From the NCBI GenBank assembly GCA_016712225.1, contig JADJRL010000003.1:1873501-1937500 (forward strand): 64,000 nucleotides of DNA, written 5' to 3'. Position 1 is the first letter of the stretch, and the number at the start of each line of letters is the position of its first letter. The notes beneath the pieces are model-generated. The model ran no database searches, was not told the origin of the DNA, and worked only from the letters and a program-made list of their open reading frames with translations. Both the position numbers and the translations under genes were made by a program. The stretch is from Candidatus Defluviibacterium haderslevense. GTDB lineage: Bacteria; Bacteroidota; Bacteroidia; Chitinophagales; Saprospiraceae. Positions 9,918 to 19,042 of the stretch are shown in pieces.

Positions 9918-10650
9918 AAAGTTTTAGCCAAATCACTTAAACTAACCTAGGTATAAGCTTTTACATTGATTTAAAGATTATTATTTAATAATAGTTAAGA
10001 CCTGACTTTTAATTTTATTGAAATAAAATGAAATTAAAAAAATAAGCCAGAAAATTGCTCCAAGGCTCATTTACCTCATATTAGTAATCATTTGGAAACA
10101 GAACGGCAGTTGTAGACAGTCTGCCTCTGTAATAATCCATATCTCATTTGGATCAAAACCCGTACAAGTATTAAATACATATACAGAAAATATCCTTGGA
10201 CCATCTAAAACAAATAGTAAATATCATAATACTGTCCAGCTATTGGTGGTTCAGTAGACTAAAGTAATAGGCAACAAATGGTATTTCATTGAAAGTGAAT
10301 GATGAGTATTTATTTACAAATACTTGATACGCAAACTATACTCTATTGTCTGGTTTTACTAAGTTCTAGCAAAATCACTTAATTCACCTAGGGTCAAGCT
10401 TTTATTGACACTTAGAGATTCTTATGTTGACAAGTTTTAGGCCTGAAAATGAATTTTACCTAATAGCTAAAAAAAATGAGCCTGGACCGTGATCCAGTGT
10501 CTCATTTGAATTCTATTAATACTCTCTTGGAAATAATATTGTTGTTGAGGACCGATCAACCTCTGTAATGACCCATATCTTGGTCGGATCTTCTTCAATA
10601 CTAGTATTGGACTTATAGACAGAGAAAATGCTACCCCCATCAATAATGGC
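9918..10650. repeat. Tandem degenerate duplication (about 290 bp, two copies)
   Basis: The stretch at about 9918-10210 is a diverged copy of about 10362-10650. Matching blocks appear in the same order: 'AAATCACTTAA…CCTAGG…AAGCTTTTA' (9926 and 10371), the 'GCC…AAAA…ATGAG/GCTCATTT' block, and the 3' end of a small minus-strand gene. The right copy still carries an intact gene; the left copy carries only its broken end. Confidence 0.65.
10081..10215 (-). pseudogene. Remnant of a second copy of the 10516-10815 gene
   Basis: Translating the minus strand gives IFSVYVFNT…DPNEIWIITEAD, then after a frameshift STTAVLFPNDY and a stop at 10081-10083. This matches residue by residue the end of the intact neighbour (IFSVYKSNT…DPTKIWVITEVDRSSTTILFPREY). 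The 5' part is unrecognisable. It is a decayed paralogue left by the local duplication. Confidence 0.65.
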
Positions 10651-10815
10651 TTGTTCATTGCTGCCGTCTTCAGGATCAATATCACCAAAAACACTGTTGA
10701 TATGTCTTTTGATAGAATGGTGTATGAATTCAGCAAAACGGCGATCTTGTTCCATTACTGATGAAACACCTGCAGTCATATAAAATGGACCGCTAATAAA
10801 GCTTAATTGAGTCAT
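10516..10815 (-). CDS. Small conserved hypothetical protein (IWxITExDRSxTTxLFPxEY family)
   Basis: 99 aa from the ATG at 10815. The frame is open further upstream, but that extension looks non-coding, and family resemblance begins at MTQLSFISG. The C-terminal IW-ITE-DRS-TT-LFP-EY pattern and the central 'NEQA…SVY' segment match a small, widely scattered protein family that I remember from bacterial plasmids and genomic islands; its function is unknown to me. It lies downstream of the broken J-domain gene on the same strand. A decayed second copy sits at 10081-10215. Confidence 0.6.
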   Translation of the reverse strand: MTQLSFISGPFYMTAGVSSVMEQDRRFAEFIHHSIKRHINSVFGDIDPEDGSNEQAIIDGGSIFSVYKSNTSIEEDPTKIWVITEVDRSSTTILFPREY

Positions 10816-10935
10816 AATTGATAATTTGAAGATGAATAAGTGATTAGAATGAAAGGATCTAATGAAGTGTTTGTTATTCCAGAGTACGTCAGTATTACCA
10901 AGACATTGAAAGTCTTTCATTAAGAGGGGAATTTA

Positions 10936-11379
10936 CTATGGTTGTAGAACCATAGATTCTTTTAATGCACTCAACTCCATCTTAGAGCTAAACTTGGCTA
11001 TAAACTCTTCAGATCTATAGTATCACGCCTTTTTAGGATTTGAATAACAAAACCCATTTTCCTTAAGATAATTTCTAAAAGGCTAGGTATTTCCAGTGAC
11101 CCAGATCCATGTACCGACTAATTCAATGGTAATGTTTACAAAGCCTATTATGGAATCAATGGCATTTCGGTAATTCTGAGAACTAAGTATAGCAGTTTCC
11201 ATTTCTTCTTCGGTGAGATTACATCCTTTCAGAAGTTTAGCAATAACATAACTATACTCTGAATTAATTTCCTGCAAAGTTTCAGTTCTGCCACCCATAT
11301 CAGGATGATCTTGCTTAGCCAATTGCTTATGCAGATGCTTTAAGTTCTCAATGGATTGACACAAATCAAAATAATTCAT
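10936..11379 (-). pseudogene. J-domain-like protein gene with two in-frame stop codons
   Basis: From the ATG at 11379 the frame encodes a small J-domain: helix, HPD tripeptide in KQLAKQDHPDMGG, then helix III ending in NSEY. A second part, typical of this small J-protein family, ends in GTWIWVTGNT. The frame is cut by TAG at 11083-11085, but the same frame continues as PFRNYLKENGFCYSNPKKA, hits TGA at 11023-11025 where Trp would be expected, and goes on as YYRSEEFIAKFSS… to a stop at 10936. So two nonsense mutations interrupt an otherwise preserved 148-codon gene. The truncated 98-aa product retains the J-domain and might still work as an Hsp70 co-chaperone; that is inference. Confidence 0.7.
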
Positions 11380-12273
11380 AAAAAAAAGTTTTAGGTGGAT
11401 TAAAATTATTTTATCCCTACCTAGTCCTGTCTAAGCCTATAATTTTCATTCGGTTAGATGAATAATTAAATTTTGTTTATGAAATTAATTGGACTATTAA
11501 TGTTAAATAGTTGAAAGGCTAAAGCTGAGTCTAAGCCTAATTTGTTTGAATAATAATTTTTTTATTCTGCATTGGATTTAGTTGTCAATCCAATAATATA
11601 TTTATGTTCTTAGAAGAGCCAAAATAAACCTAACGAGTTTACCTCTTGGAAAAACCGTATAATCCATCTTAAACTCAAACATCAATTATAAATTCAAAGA
11701 CTGGGTGGTATGAAAAAAAACACTTTAGGAGTGGCTGGGGGTTGCTGAGGTAGGGCTTGCCTTTAGTGATACTTTGAAAAATGTATATATTAATTGTAAA
11801 TCATTGGTAAATTTTTACAAATCTGGCTTTGACCTTGGATTGGTAATAGCATTTGGGTTAGAATCGTTCGCAGTTCGTATAATTTTTCAAAGCAAAAACT
11901 AAAGTATATTGTGATAGGTTAATGACATAAAACTGAAATCTTCTATGATGGCTTATCAAAATGCAGATTGGGTTTTGAGGTTGCTAAAAAATTTTCAGGT
12001 GCATAGTATGAAGGTATGCAGAATTTATTGAAGGATTGAGTAGAGAGGAACGGAATGCCTAAACGAAATGGAGACGAAGTGAATGTACTTATCGAAAGTA
12101 AATGCTTAATAAGCATAGCATCCTTTATTTTTGACGGTCCAGTAGAAATAGGGTTAAGCTTAATTGAATGCGCAATTTGAAAAAGCTGGATTAGACTAAA
12201 AAAACTAAATATAAATTTCAAATTTATATTTTTTGAACGTAAGTCTTTCTGTAAGTCCGAAATTATCAAAGAG
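11380..12273. other. Gene-free region
   Basis: About 890 bases without a convincing gene. A short direct repeat, GTCTAAGCCTA, occurs at about 11428 and 11530. Open frames here on the minus strand (11943-12332) have no protein-like composition and partly overlap the next gene. Probably decayed DNA. Confidence 0.5.
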
Positions 12274-12687
12274 TTACTTTTCGACCATTTTTTTATATTT
12301 ATTGATAGCATTTTTCGTTTCATACCAATCAATCAACATTGCAACAATAGTTATAATTGATTTAATATATAAAAGCTGTAGTGACATACCGTTCAAAAAA
12401 TTACAAATCAAGTTACTAAATGTAATGATGGTTAAAGAAATGAATAAGAGCCATAAGATAAAAACACACCTGGATTTACTAAAAACATAAGGAAGTACTT
12501 TCTCGAATTGAACAAAAACAATAACTGCAATTTTTATTAATACAAACCAAATAATTATTGCTAGTAAAAGATATAAGTCGTGCTTATGCCATGGATGGTG
12601 TAAAAGTTCAGATAGGTCATAAAAGGAATAACTTGTGCTGCCGTAAATTTTAAGTTTACTAAATAATTGTTGTATTTTATGTTTCAT
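12274..12687 (-). CDS. Small membrane protein, three predicted TM segments
   Basis: 137 aa. Hydrophobic segments lie at about residues 38-60, 74-97 and 104-121, with a charged C-terminal tail (NKYKKMVEK). No family was recognised. It stands alone, divergent from the ABC-transporter operon. Hydrophobic pattern and a plausible ATG support coding, but no homologue is known to me. Confidence 0.5.
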   Translation of the reverse strand: MKHKIQQLFSKLKIYGSTSYSFYDLSELLHHPWHKHDLYLLLAIIIWFVLIKIAVIVFVQFEKVLPYVFSKSRCVFILWLLFISLTIITFSNLICNFLNGMSLQLLYIKSIITIVAMLIDWYETKNAINKYKKMVEK

Positions 12688-12939
12688 AAATAATTAATTT
12701 ATTTGCACAAATTTCCAACTATGTTTATTGATCTGCAACCATATTAAAGGCTTTGCATTGCTCTATTAGAGCAGTGATTTGAAATTATTGGAATAAAAAG
12801 CATAATAAGTCAAATATTCTAATATTGAATATTTTTGCTCTAGAATTGCTAAACAAAGCAATTATGAAGCAAGCTGTGACTTAAAAAAGGTTCTATATAT
12901 TAAATAAATCGTTGATCTTTGTATAAATATTTTTATAGA

Positions 12940-14313
12940 ATGGAAAATATATACGATATAAATGCAAGGGTTAGGTACAAGTTAGATCAATTGACTGAAA
13001 AAGATGGACTTAACATTAAATGGCCAACTCTTTCGAAACTTATTCATTCTAAAATCCATGAACTTAAGTGTATTAAGGTAAAGGAAAAAACACATCATAC
13101 TCAATGGAATAAAATACATAATGGAGTGACAGACAAAAGGTTAGATTACCCCTGGTGGCAAGAGTTTGAAATAATCGTGGATAGCATTTTGAACGATTTG
13201 CAAAAAGATAAAAAAGAGATTACAAATATATTTTTAGAATTAGAAGGATCTAGAAGGATAATTGAAAAGAAAATAAACTATGGTATATTTGCAAATCAAG
13301 ATAGTTATATACCTAAAGTTTTTGAAGCTACTTATAAACAAGTTTTACCAAATATTAAGTTTAGAACATTACAAAATTGGAGTAATGGATTATTTGCACT
13401 TAATGAAAATAATATTAATACAACATTAATTGATTTTGCAACAGCAATTGCAATCAGAGCTCAACTTGTTGATGATGGTCCAATCATATTTTGGCCTTTT
13501 TTTGATTTTACTGGATGGTATATTTTAATTAAGAAAGCCGCGCTTGCAAGATTTTGTAAAATTAGTAATATTAGATTATCTGATTTTAGAGGTTTAACTA
13601 AAGTTCAGAAAAGAGAATTTTTAGAAACTCAAAAAATTGTTGTTGAAAGGAAAACTGACTTTGAATGGGTTATAAAAAAATTCTGTAAGCTATATGATTG
13701 CAATGAATCTAATATAAATGGAAATATAGTAGATATTGATACTAATATGGGCAAAATTGATTTTATAAAAATAGAGGAAAATACAATTTATTGTACCAAT
13801 CCACTGAATGTGACAGATATAATTATTGATGACAAATATGAAAATGTTGATATTGGTATTTCGCATAGAAATGTAAATGGGCTACTTTGTAAAGAGAGTT
13901 ATTATAAAGAGAATCAAGCTGTGATCCACAGGTTAATTAAAAATTGGTATTATGATATTCAAATTTTTGTTAAAGAAATAAGTGAGTTAAATAAGAGTAA
14001 GCATTATCGGGATCCAGATTTTGAACCTAGTTTTACTATCCAGAATTTGGTTAGGGAGCTTGTAAATGGAACAAAAACAAATATTACTTTAGAAGATCTA
14101 CCTATTTTATATGAGCACAAAAATTTGTTTTTTAAAAACGCTCAAGAAGGCTTTGATGTATTTTATAATAATATTTTAAATAACGATCTTTTGATTAATA
14201 ATTATGTGGGAATTGCCAAATTAAAATTTGACGGAGATTTAATTACCGAGGATTATTTGAAAAAAATAGTTGAAGAAACAAAAAATAATATGATTAAAAT
14301 ATTTTTGAGATGA
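12940..14313 (+). CDS. Leaderless substrate-binding-protein-like protein (NMT1/THI5-like fold)
   Basis: 457 aa from the ATG at 12940; a TTG at 12919 is also in frame but less likely. There is no signal peptide. An N-terminal domain of about 95 residues is helical and Lys/Trp rich. From about residue 100 on it looks like a type 2 periplasmic-binding fold: INYGIFANQD…PKVFEATYKQVLP, a hinge, then 'DVGISHRNVNGLLCKESYYKENQAVIHRLIKNWYYDIQIF', resembling the C-terminal part of NMT1/THI5-like binding proteins. It overlaps the next gene by ATGA, so it is the first gene of the ABC operon. A cytosolic sensor or enzyme derived from a binding protein is inference; family assignment is moderate. Confidence 0.45.
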   Translation: MENIYDINARVRYKLDQLTEKDGLNIKWPTLSKLIHSKIHELKCIKVKEKTHHTQWNKIHNGVTDKRLDYPWWQEFEIIVDSILNDLQKDKKEITNIFLELEGSRRIIEKKINYGIFANQDSYIPKVFEATYKQVLPNIKFRTLQNWSNGLFALNENNINTTLIDFATAIAIRAQLVDDGPIIFWPFFDFTGWYILIKKAALARFCKISNIRLSDFRGLTKVQKREFLETQKIVVERKTDFEWVIKKFCKLYDCNESNINGNIVDIDTNMGKIDFIKIEENTIYCTNPLNVTDIIIDDKYENVDIGISHRNVNGLLCKESYYKENQAVIHRLIKNWYYDIQIFVKEISELNKSKHYRDPDFEPSFTIQNLVRELVNGTKTNITLEDLPILYEHKNLFFKNAQEGFDVFYNNILNNDLLINNYVGIAKLKFDGDLITEDYLKKIVEETKNNMIKIFLR

Positions 14314-14918
14314 GAAATGGAATATTTATAGCGAGCTTAAATTCTAAGCGTTTAAATGAGGCAATACTGAATGGGAAAAAGTTCCATTTTAATAATGAAA
14401 TAGATGTTGTAGATGTATTTGTGTTTGATACTTTTGAAGTTCTCAATGGTATATTTTTCAAAAATGAAAATGCTAATGCTCAAAATGCATTTATTGAGAA
14501 CATAATTAGTAATTTGGAAAATAATTTTGTTATGGCTTGTATTTATAAAAGAAATTTAATAAGATTCACTAAGATAAAAAGCAAGCTTAAAAGATATATT
14601 GCATTAGTATATAACGAATATTATACTAATATTGTTTTTGAAAGTCAATGTCGAAATCAAATTTACCAAAATTTACAACCAAAATTAAATAATATTAACA
14701 TTGAAAATAATAAATCTAATTTAATCGAACTTCTTCTACCATTTTTAGTTGTTGAAATTGCATTGTATCTATATATTTATGATAAAGGACATTATTTAAA
14801 AATATTTGGCTTGGAATCTGAAATGGGTATAATAGAAAGTATCAAAACAAAAAAATATCCAACATTTAATAAATATCTAAATTATAATATTGAATTTACA
14901 AAAGTATTGATTGATTAA
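14310..14918 (+). CDS. Putative cyclodipeptide-synthase-like protein
   Basis: 202 aa, no signal peptide, start codon overlapping the previous stop (ATGA). The layout recalls tRNA-dependent cyclodipeptide synthases: an early strand ending in Ser (GIFIASLNS), a VFVFDTFEVLN strand, a basic helical middle (KRNLIRFTKIKSKLKRY), and near the C-terminus LLPFLVVEIALYLYIYDKG, like the conserved 'Y-L-x-E-x-A-x-F' helix with its Glu, followed by a YP-containing tail. The resemblance is by eye and distant; the protein is slightly short for the family (usually about 220-240 aa). If right, it would use two aminoacyl-tRNAs to make a cyclic dipeptide. Otherwise it is an unknown protein of the ABC operon. Confidence 0.35.
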   Translation: MRNGIFIASLNSKRLNEAILNGKKFHFNNEIDVVDVFVFDTFEVLNGIFFKNENANAQNAFIENIISNLENNFVMACIYKRNLIRFTKIKSKLKRYIALVYNEYYTNIVFESQCRNQIYQNLQPKLNNINIENNKSNLIELLLPFLVVEIALYLYIYDKGHYLKIFGLESEMGIIESIKTKKYPTFNKYLNYNIEFTKVLID

Positions 14919-14920
14919 CT

Positions 14921-15622
14921 ATGTTACAATTAAGAAACATACAATACAATTATAGAAATAGACTAAGTATATTTGAATTGAATATACCTACTCTAGAATT
15001 TAGGGAGGGTATATTGAATGCTGTTTTAGGTAAGAATGGTAGTGGAAAATCAACTTTATTGCAAATTATAGGTGGCCATATTGATTGTGAAAGAGGAGAA
15101 ATAATTCTTTTTAACAAAGATATAACTGATACTTCAGCAATTAATAGAAGTACAGCGACAGTATTTCAAACAATTTCTTTGTTTCCTCATTTAACTATTA
15201 AAGAAAATATTGAATTGGCAATTGAGCCTAATGCGTTATTTGGTAAAAAAAAATCAACACTTGAATTAGGACGAAAAATATTAATTGATTTTAAGTTGAA
15301 TGAGCTTGCTTACAGATATCCTAATCAATTAAGTATTGGGCAACAACAAAGGGTTGCCATTGCTAGGGCCATTGCAACAAATCCTTCTGTACTTTTATTG
15401 GATGAGCCTACATCAGCTTTAGATTTTGAAAGTATTAAGTATTTAAAATCTTTATTACTTGAACTGAAGGCAAAAAAAACAGTGCCAATATGTATAATAG
15501 TTAGCCACGATTTACATTTTGTATTGAGCATTGCTGATGAAATCAAATATATTGATAATGGCAGACTTGTGTTTGAAGGAAATAATCAAGCATTTAAAAA
15601 TTCTAAATATTTTATAACTTAA
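14921..15622 (+). CDS. ABC transporter ATP-binding protein (PotA-like)
   Basis: 233 aa, complete ABC ATPase. Walker A GKNGSGKST at residues 37-45, Q-loop Gln83 (VFQ), signature LSIGQQQRVAIARA at about 137-150, Walker B VLLLDEPTSALD at about 157-168, H-loop in IVSHD. It lacks the C-terminal TOBE domain seen in many PotA proteins. It starts 2 bases after the preceding stop and is followed by a binding lipoprotein and two permeases, so it powers an importer of the spermidine/putrescine/iron class. Confidence 0.9.
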   Translation: MLQLRNIQYNYRNRLSIFELNIPTLEFREGILNAVLGKNGSGKSTLLQIIGGHIDCERGEIILFNKDITDTSAINRSTATVFQTISLFPHLTIKENIELAIEPNALFGKKKSTLELGRKILIDFKLNELAYRYPNQLSIGQQQRVAIARAIATNPSVLLLDEPTSALDFESIKYLKSLLLELKAKKTVPICIIVSHDLHFVLSIADEIKYIDNGRLVFEGNNQAFKNSKYFIT

Positions 15623-15632
15623 AAAAAAAAAA

Positions 15633-16784
15633 ATGAATGCAATAAGTAATTCTAAAAAAAGAAATATTAATATGAAAAATTGCTGGATGAAATTACTTTA
15701 TATAAGTATTGTTACAGTCAGCATGATAGGATGCAATGACAAATCTAGGGACTTGAAATTTTATGGTACTGGGACATTAGATATAGGACAAGGTTGGGAT
15801 ACACTTTATAAGGATTTAGGTATTAAACTAATTTTTGAAGATAATAAAAACGATGTTGGCCCTATAATTAGCAATATGATAAATGGTGCTGCAGCTTTTG
15901 ATTATGATGTCTCAGGTGTACAAGGTGGGGCTGAAGCTGAATTAGCTAAAGCAAATAAAATATTGCCATGGGATACTACTAAACTTGATAATTGGAATAA
16001 AACTTGGGATTGGGTAAAAAGCATACCTCATTGCTATGTTGATGGTAAACTTTATGGTATACCAATCGTGGTAAATGCTGATGCAATAATTTACTTACCT
16101 GAAAAAATTGGTTTAGTTACAAGTTATGGTGTAATATTTGATCCAAAAAACAAAGGCAAGGTAGCTATGGAAGATTCTTGGATTAATAGTGTAATATTTA
16201 CAGCTATTTATTTGAAGGAAAATTCTATAATGACAATAGAAAACCCTGGTGATTTATCTGAAATAGAATTAAAAGGCGTGATGGAATTTTTAATAACAAA
16301 GAAAAAGGAGGGTCAATTTAAAGCATTTTGGAGCGGCTGGGAAAATGGATTGAGTTTAATAAAAAGTGGTGAAGTTTATGCTATGACAGGTTGGGAGCCG
16401 ATACAAATACAAGCAAAAAAAGATGGTATAAATTGTGAGTATGCTGTACCTCGAGAAGGCTATGAGGGTTGGACTAATGATTTATTACTTAATGCTGGGA
16501 CAATGAAAAATGGCAATTATGAGAATGCGCATAAATTCGCTGATTGGCAAATGAGTGGATTTTATGGATGTTTAATGGCAAGAGAAAGAGGTTATATAGT
16601 ACCAAACAATTTATCACTTGAGTACGCTAGAACCGATACTACTTTTAATTTTAATGAACAAGTACTAAAAGTGGAACACGTAAAGAATAAATTTTTAAAT
16701 AGCAAAGTATATTGGCAAAATACAAGGCCAAAAAACTATAAGCTTTATGAGGAATGGTGGGCTAAATTGAGAAATACTAAATAA
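15633..16784 (+). CDS. ABC transporter substrate-binding lipoprotein (PotD/FbpA-like)
   Basis: 383 aa. A signal peptide with lipobox SMIGC puts the acylated Cys at residue 34; an in-frame ATG at 15672 would give a more usual leader length. The body has the features of the polyamine/iron-type extracellular binding family: 'YGIPIVVNADAIIYLPEK', 'VYAMTGWEPIQIQAKKDGINCEYAVPREGYEGWTNDLLLNAG', and 'FYGCLMARERGYIVPNN' near the end. It sits between the ATPase and two permeases. The ligand cannot be read from the sequence; a small cationic or metal-chelate ligand is typical of the family. Confidence 0.85.
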   Translation: MNAISNSKKRNINMKNCWMKLLYISIVTVSMIGCNDKSRDLKFYGTGTLDIGQGWDTLYKDLGIKLIFEDNKNDVGPIISNMINGAAAFDYDVSGVQGGAEAELAKANKILPWDTTKLDNWNKTWDWVKSIPHCYVDGKLYGIPIVVNADAIIYLPEKIGLVTSYGVIFDPKNKGKVAMEDSWINSVIFTAIYLKENSIMTIENPGDLSEIELKGVMEFLITKKKEGQFKAFWSGWENGLSLIKSGEVYAMTGWEPIQIQAKKDGINCEYAVPREGYEGWTNDLLLNAGTMKNGNYENAHKFADWQMSGFYGCLMARERGYIVPNNLSLEYARTDTTFNFNEQVLKVEHVKNKFLNSKVYWQNTRPKNYKLYEEWWAKLRNTK

Positions 16785-16794
16785 ACACTTATAA

Positions 16795-17610
16795 GTGAAC
16801 AAAGCGTTTATAAATAGCAAAGTAATTATAGGAATAGTATTAGTACTGATGATTCCTTTTTTCGCCATGATTGTATTTTCTTTTAGTAATAATGGAATAA
16901 TTGGATTCAAGGAACTTGCCATACCAGTAAGATTAAAAGAAGTGAGTACAATTTGCTTAAGGTCAATAATTGTTAGTTGTATCGCCTCATTAATTGCTTA
17001 TTTTATTTCTTATTTATTAGTTATTTATACAAGCAATAAGTTTCAAATTATTTTCTTGATTCTTATTACTTTACCCTTTATAGCAAATGAAGCAGTAAGA
17101 GTTTTTTCGTGGCAGAATATTTTGGCTGAAAACGGTTTGTTAAATCATTTGCTAAGTTTGGTTTGCAATAGAAACATAACTCTATTTAATTCTTCTAATG
17201 GTTTTAATATTTATCTAACTATGATTTTGACCTGCATACCCTATGCAGTTTTCATTTGCACTGCTACTCTTAAAATTATACCTGATGAATATTGGAAAGT
17301 TAGCAATGACTTACGATTAAATCAAGTATGTAAGTTTATAAAAGTAGGTTTACCAATGTCGATAACATCAATTTTGGCAAGTGTAATAATTACTTTTTTT
17401 ATTTCATTTGCACTTTCATCTGAAGTTAATTTTTTGGGCGGAGCAACGAAGATTAGTACAAGAGGTTTTATATTAAGTTTAATGAGCGCAAATAGATTTG
17501 ATGCTATCTTTGCATTTGGATTTATTATTCTAGCTCTAATTACATTGTTTTATTTGTCATTGCTTTTCTATTTGAGAGTAAAAAAAACAATAAATTTTGA
17601 AGTTGATTAA
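16795..17610 (+). CDS. ABC transporter permease (PotB-like)
   Basis: 271 aa from a GTG at 16795. About six hydrophobic segments, with the cytoplasmic EAA-type loop expected in the region 'CTATLKIIPDEYWKVSNDLRLNQVCKFIKVGLPMS' (Asp-Leu in place of the usual Gly-containing motif). The first helix follows directly after a short positive N-terminus. It overlaps the next permease gene by 14 bases, showing translational coupling. Inner-membrane half of the importer. Confidence 0.8.
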   Translation: MNKAFINSKVIIGIVLVLMIPFFAMIVFSFSNNGIIGFKELAIPVRLKEVSTICLRSIIVSCIASLIAYFISYLLVIYTSNKFQIIFLILITLPFIANEAVRVFSWQNILAENGLLNHLLSLVCNRNITLFNSSNGFNIYLTMILTCIPYAVFICTATLKIIPDEYWKVSNDLRLNQVCKFIKVGLPMSITSILASVIITFFISFALSSEVNFLGGATKISTRGFILSLMSANRFDAIFAFGFIILALITLFYLSLLFYLRVKKTINFEVD

Positions 17611-18343
17611 AATAATTTTAATACTAATTATTGGTGTATTAACAATACCTATATTTTCTTTATTTGTATTGTCTTTTAACTCCACAGGTGGACAAAGTTT
17701 GAGATGGTATTATGTAATATTAAACAACCAAAGCTTTGTGACAGCCTTTGTAAATTCATTTACTACATCTCTAATTGTTTCTATTATTTCATCTTTAATT
17801 TGTTTTTTAATCTCTCTAGCTTATTTTGATGAGAAGACAAGAATTTTAGTAATATTTATTATATTACTTTTGGGCTTAATGCCTCCAGACATAAGTTCTG
17901 TAACAATAAATAAGTTAGCACAATTAATTGGATTCACCAGTTCTAATTCCCTATTTCTTTATTTGGGATTAATACTTTATTGCTTACCGTTTGGTATAAT
18001 ATTATTATGGACTAGATATTATTTTATAGAAAAAGGCATATTTGTTGCTAGTGAAGATTTAGGTTTAAGTAAGAAATCTATCATTTTTAAAGTTATAATA
18101 CCAATATCAAAATTTGCTTTAATTAATGTTTTGCTTTTCACTTTTTTACTATCTTTTAACGAATACACAAGAACATATTACTTAAGTGGTTCAATGGAAT
18201 ATTTAAGTGAATTTCTAAATGGAAAATTAAGTTCTGGTACAGATAATTCAATTTATGCTGGGGCAACTATATCCATTGTAATAACAGTATTAGTAATATT
18301 ATTTTATGGTCTTTATCATAATTTGATTAAAAGAAATATTTAA
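17597..18343 (+). CDS. ABC transporter permease (PotC-like)
   Basis: 248 aa from a TTG at 17597 that overlaps the previous gene by 14 bases. Six hydrophobic segments; the coupling loop reads 'VASEDLGLSKKSIIFKVIIPISKFALINV', a good EAA motif (E-D-L-G-x(9)-I-x-P). The stretch 'FNEYTRTYYLSG' matches the conserved F-x(5)-Y/T region of PotC-type permeases. Last gene of the six-gene operon. Confidence 0.85.
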   Translation: MKLIKIILILIIGVLTIPIFSLFVLSFNSTGGQSLRWYYVILNNQSFVTAFVNSFTTSLIVSIISSLICFLISLAYFDEKTRILVIFIILLLGLMPPDISSVTINKLAQLIGFTSSNSLFLYLGLILYCLPFGIILLWTRYYFIEKGIFVASEDLGLSKKSIIFKVIIPISKFALINVLLFTFLLSFNEYTRTYYLSGSMEYLSEFLNGKLSSGTDNSIYAGATISIVITVLVILFYGLYHNLIKRNI

Positions 18344-18538
18344 ATAATATGATGTAAAAATTGTATTATTATAGAATTTAATTTGAAATTTACAAAGTGT
18401 TTATTGAAAAATTATGAGAGATAAAATTTTCATTTAAATTTAGTAGAATTAGGAATTTCATCGTCAATTCATTTATTACAATAAATGACTGAAGTGAAAA
18501 TTTAGCCTTAATAGAAACCCAAAATATTTAGACGTTGT

Positions 18539-19042
18539 TCATTTTCTTTTGTAAACTCTATGATTACGATCAAAGAAAACCAAATAAAATATCATTTTAG
18601 CAACAAACCCAAAAACTCTTGCTTCCTCGAAAGTTTTAAATTGATACACTGTTGGGCAATGGTCAGGATTAATTTTGCTTGGATCCAATACTAGGCATTT
18701 TAAGAAGTCCGATTGAGATATTTTTGTGTCTTTGAATTCTACTTCATGGAAATGAAATGAATTCTCAGTTGATAACTCCAAGTATGATTTGTTAGAAATG
18801 CTTTTAAAACTATGAAATAATCTGTTGTAATCCTTTTTTGTATTAATTAGATTGGAGTTAAAACAATAGTCAGAATTGTCTAAAGAAATAAAGTCAAAGG
18901 CAAATACTGGTTTGTGTTGCTTTATATCATGCAGTCGATTTGCAGCTTCCCCGAAAACGTATTTTTTAGAAATATCAAGATTATTGACGGCTGCTAATGG
19001 ATTTGGTATGTCAAATTTCGCTTTGTTCTTATTCTTGGACAT
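18539..19042 (-). CDS. Putative toxin of a Panacea toxin-antitoxin pair
   Basis: 167 aa. It overlaps the end of the Panacea antitoxin gene by 14 bases and is read after it. The N-terminal half is unfamiliar. The C-terminal part 'YQFKTFEEARVFGFVAKMIFYLVFFDRNHRVYKRK' has the strand-strand-DxxHxxY pattern of RelE/HigB-like toxins. The pairing with a SocA-like protein is strong evidence for a toxin role; the ribonuclease fold is inference. The target is unknown. Confidence 0.5.
   Translation of the reverse strand: MSKNKNKAKFDIPNPLAAVNNLDISKKYVFGEAANRLHDIKQHKPVFAFDFISLDNSDYCFNSNLINTKKDYNRLFHSFKSISNKSYLELSTENSFHFHEVEFKDTKISQSDFLKCLVLDPSKINPDHCPTVYQFKTFEEARVFGFVAKMIFYLVFFDRNHRVYKRK

Noticed and set aside
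10936..11085. Recoding of TGA as Trp in the J-domain gene
   Set aside because: A TAG also interrupts the gene, and TGA and TAG end many intact genes in the window, so decay is the simpler explanation.
11943..12332. A 129-codon minus-strand open frame
   Set aside because: It overlaps the 3' end of the better supported membrane-protein gene and reads as low-complexity basic/hydrophobic text.
12233..12490. An 85-codon plus-strand open frame
   Set aside because: It is antisense to the small membrane protein and gives no better hydrophobic or domain pattern.
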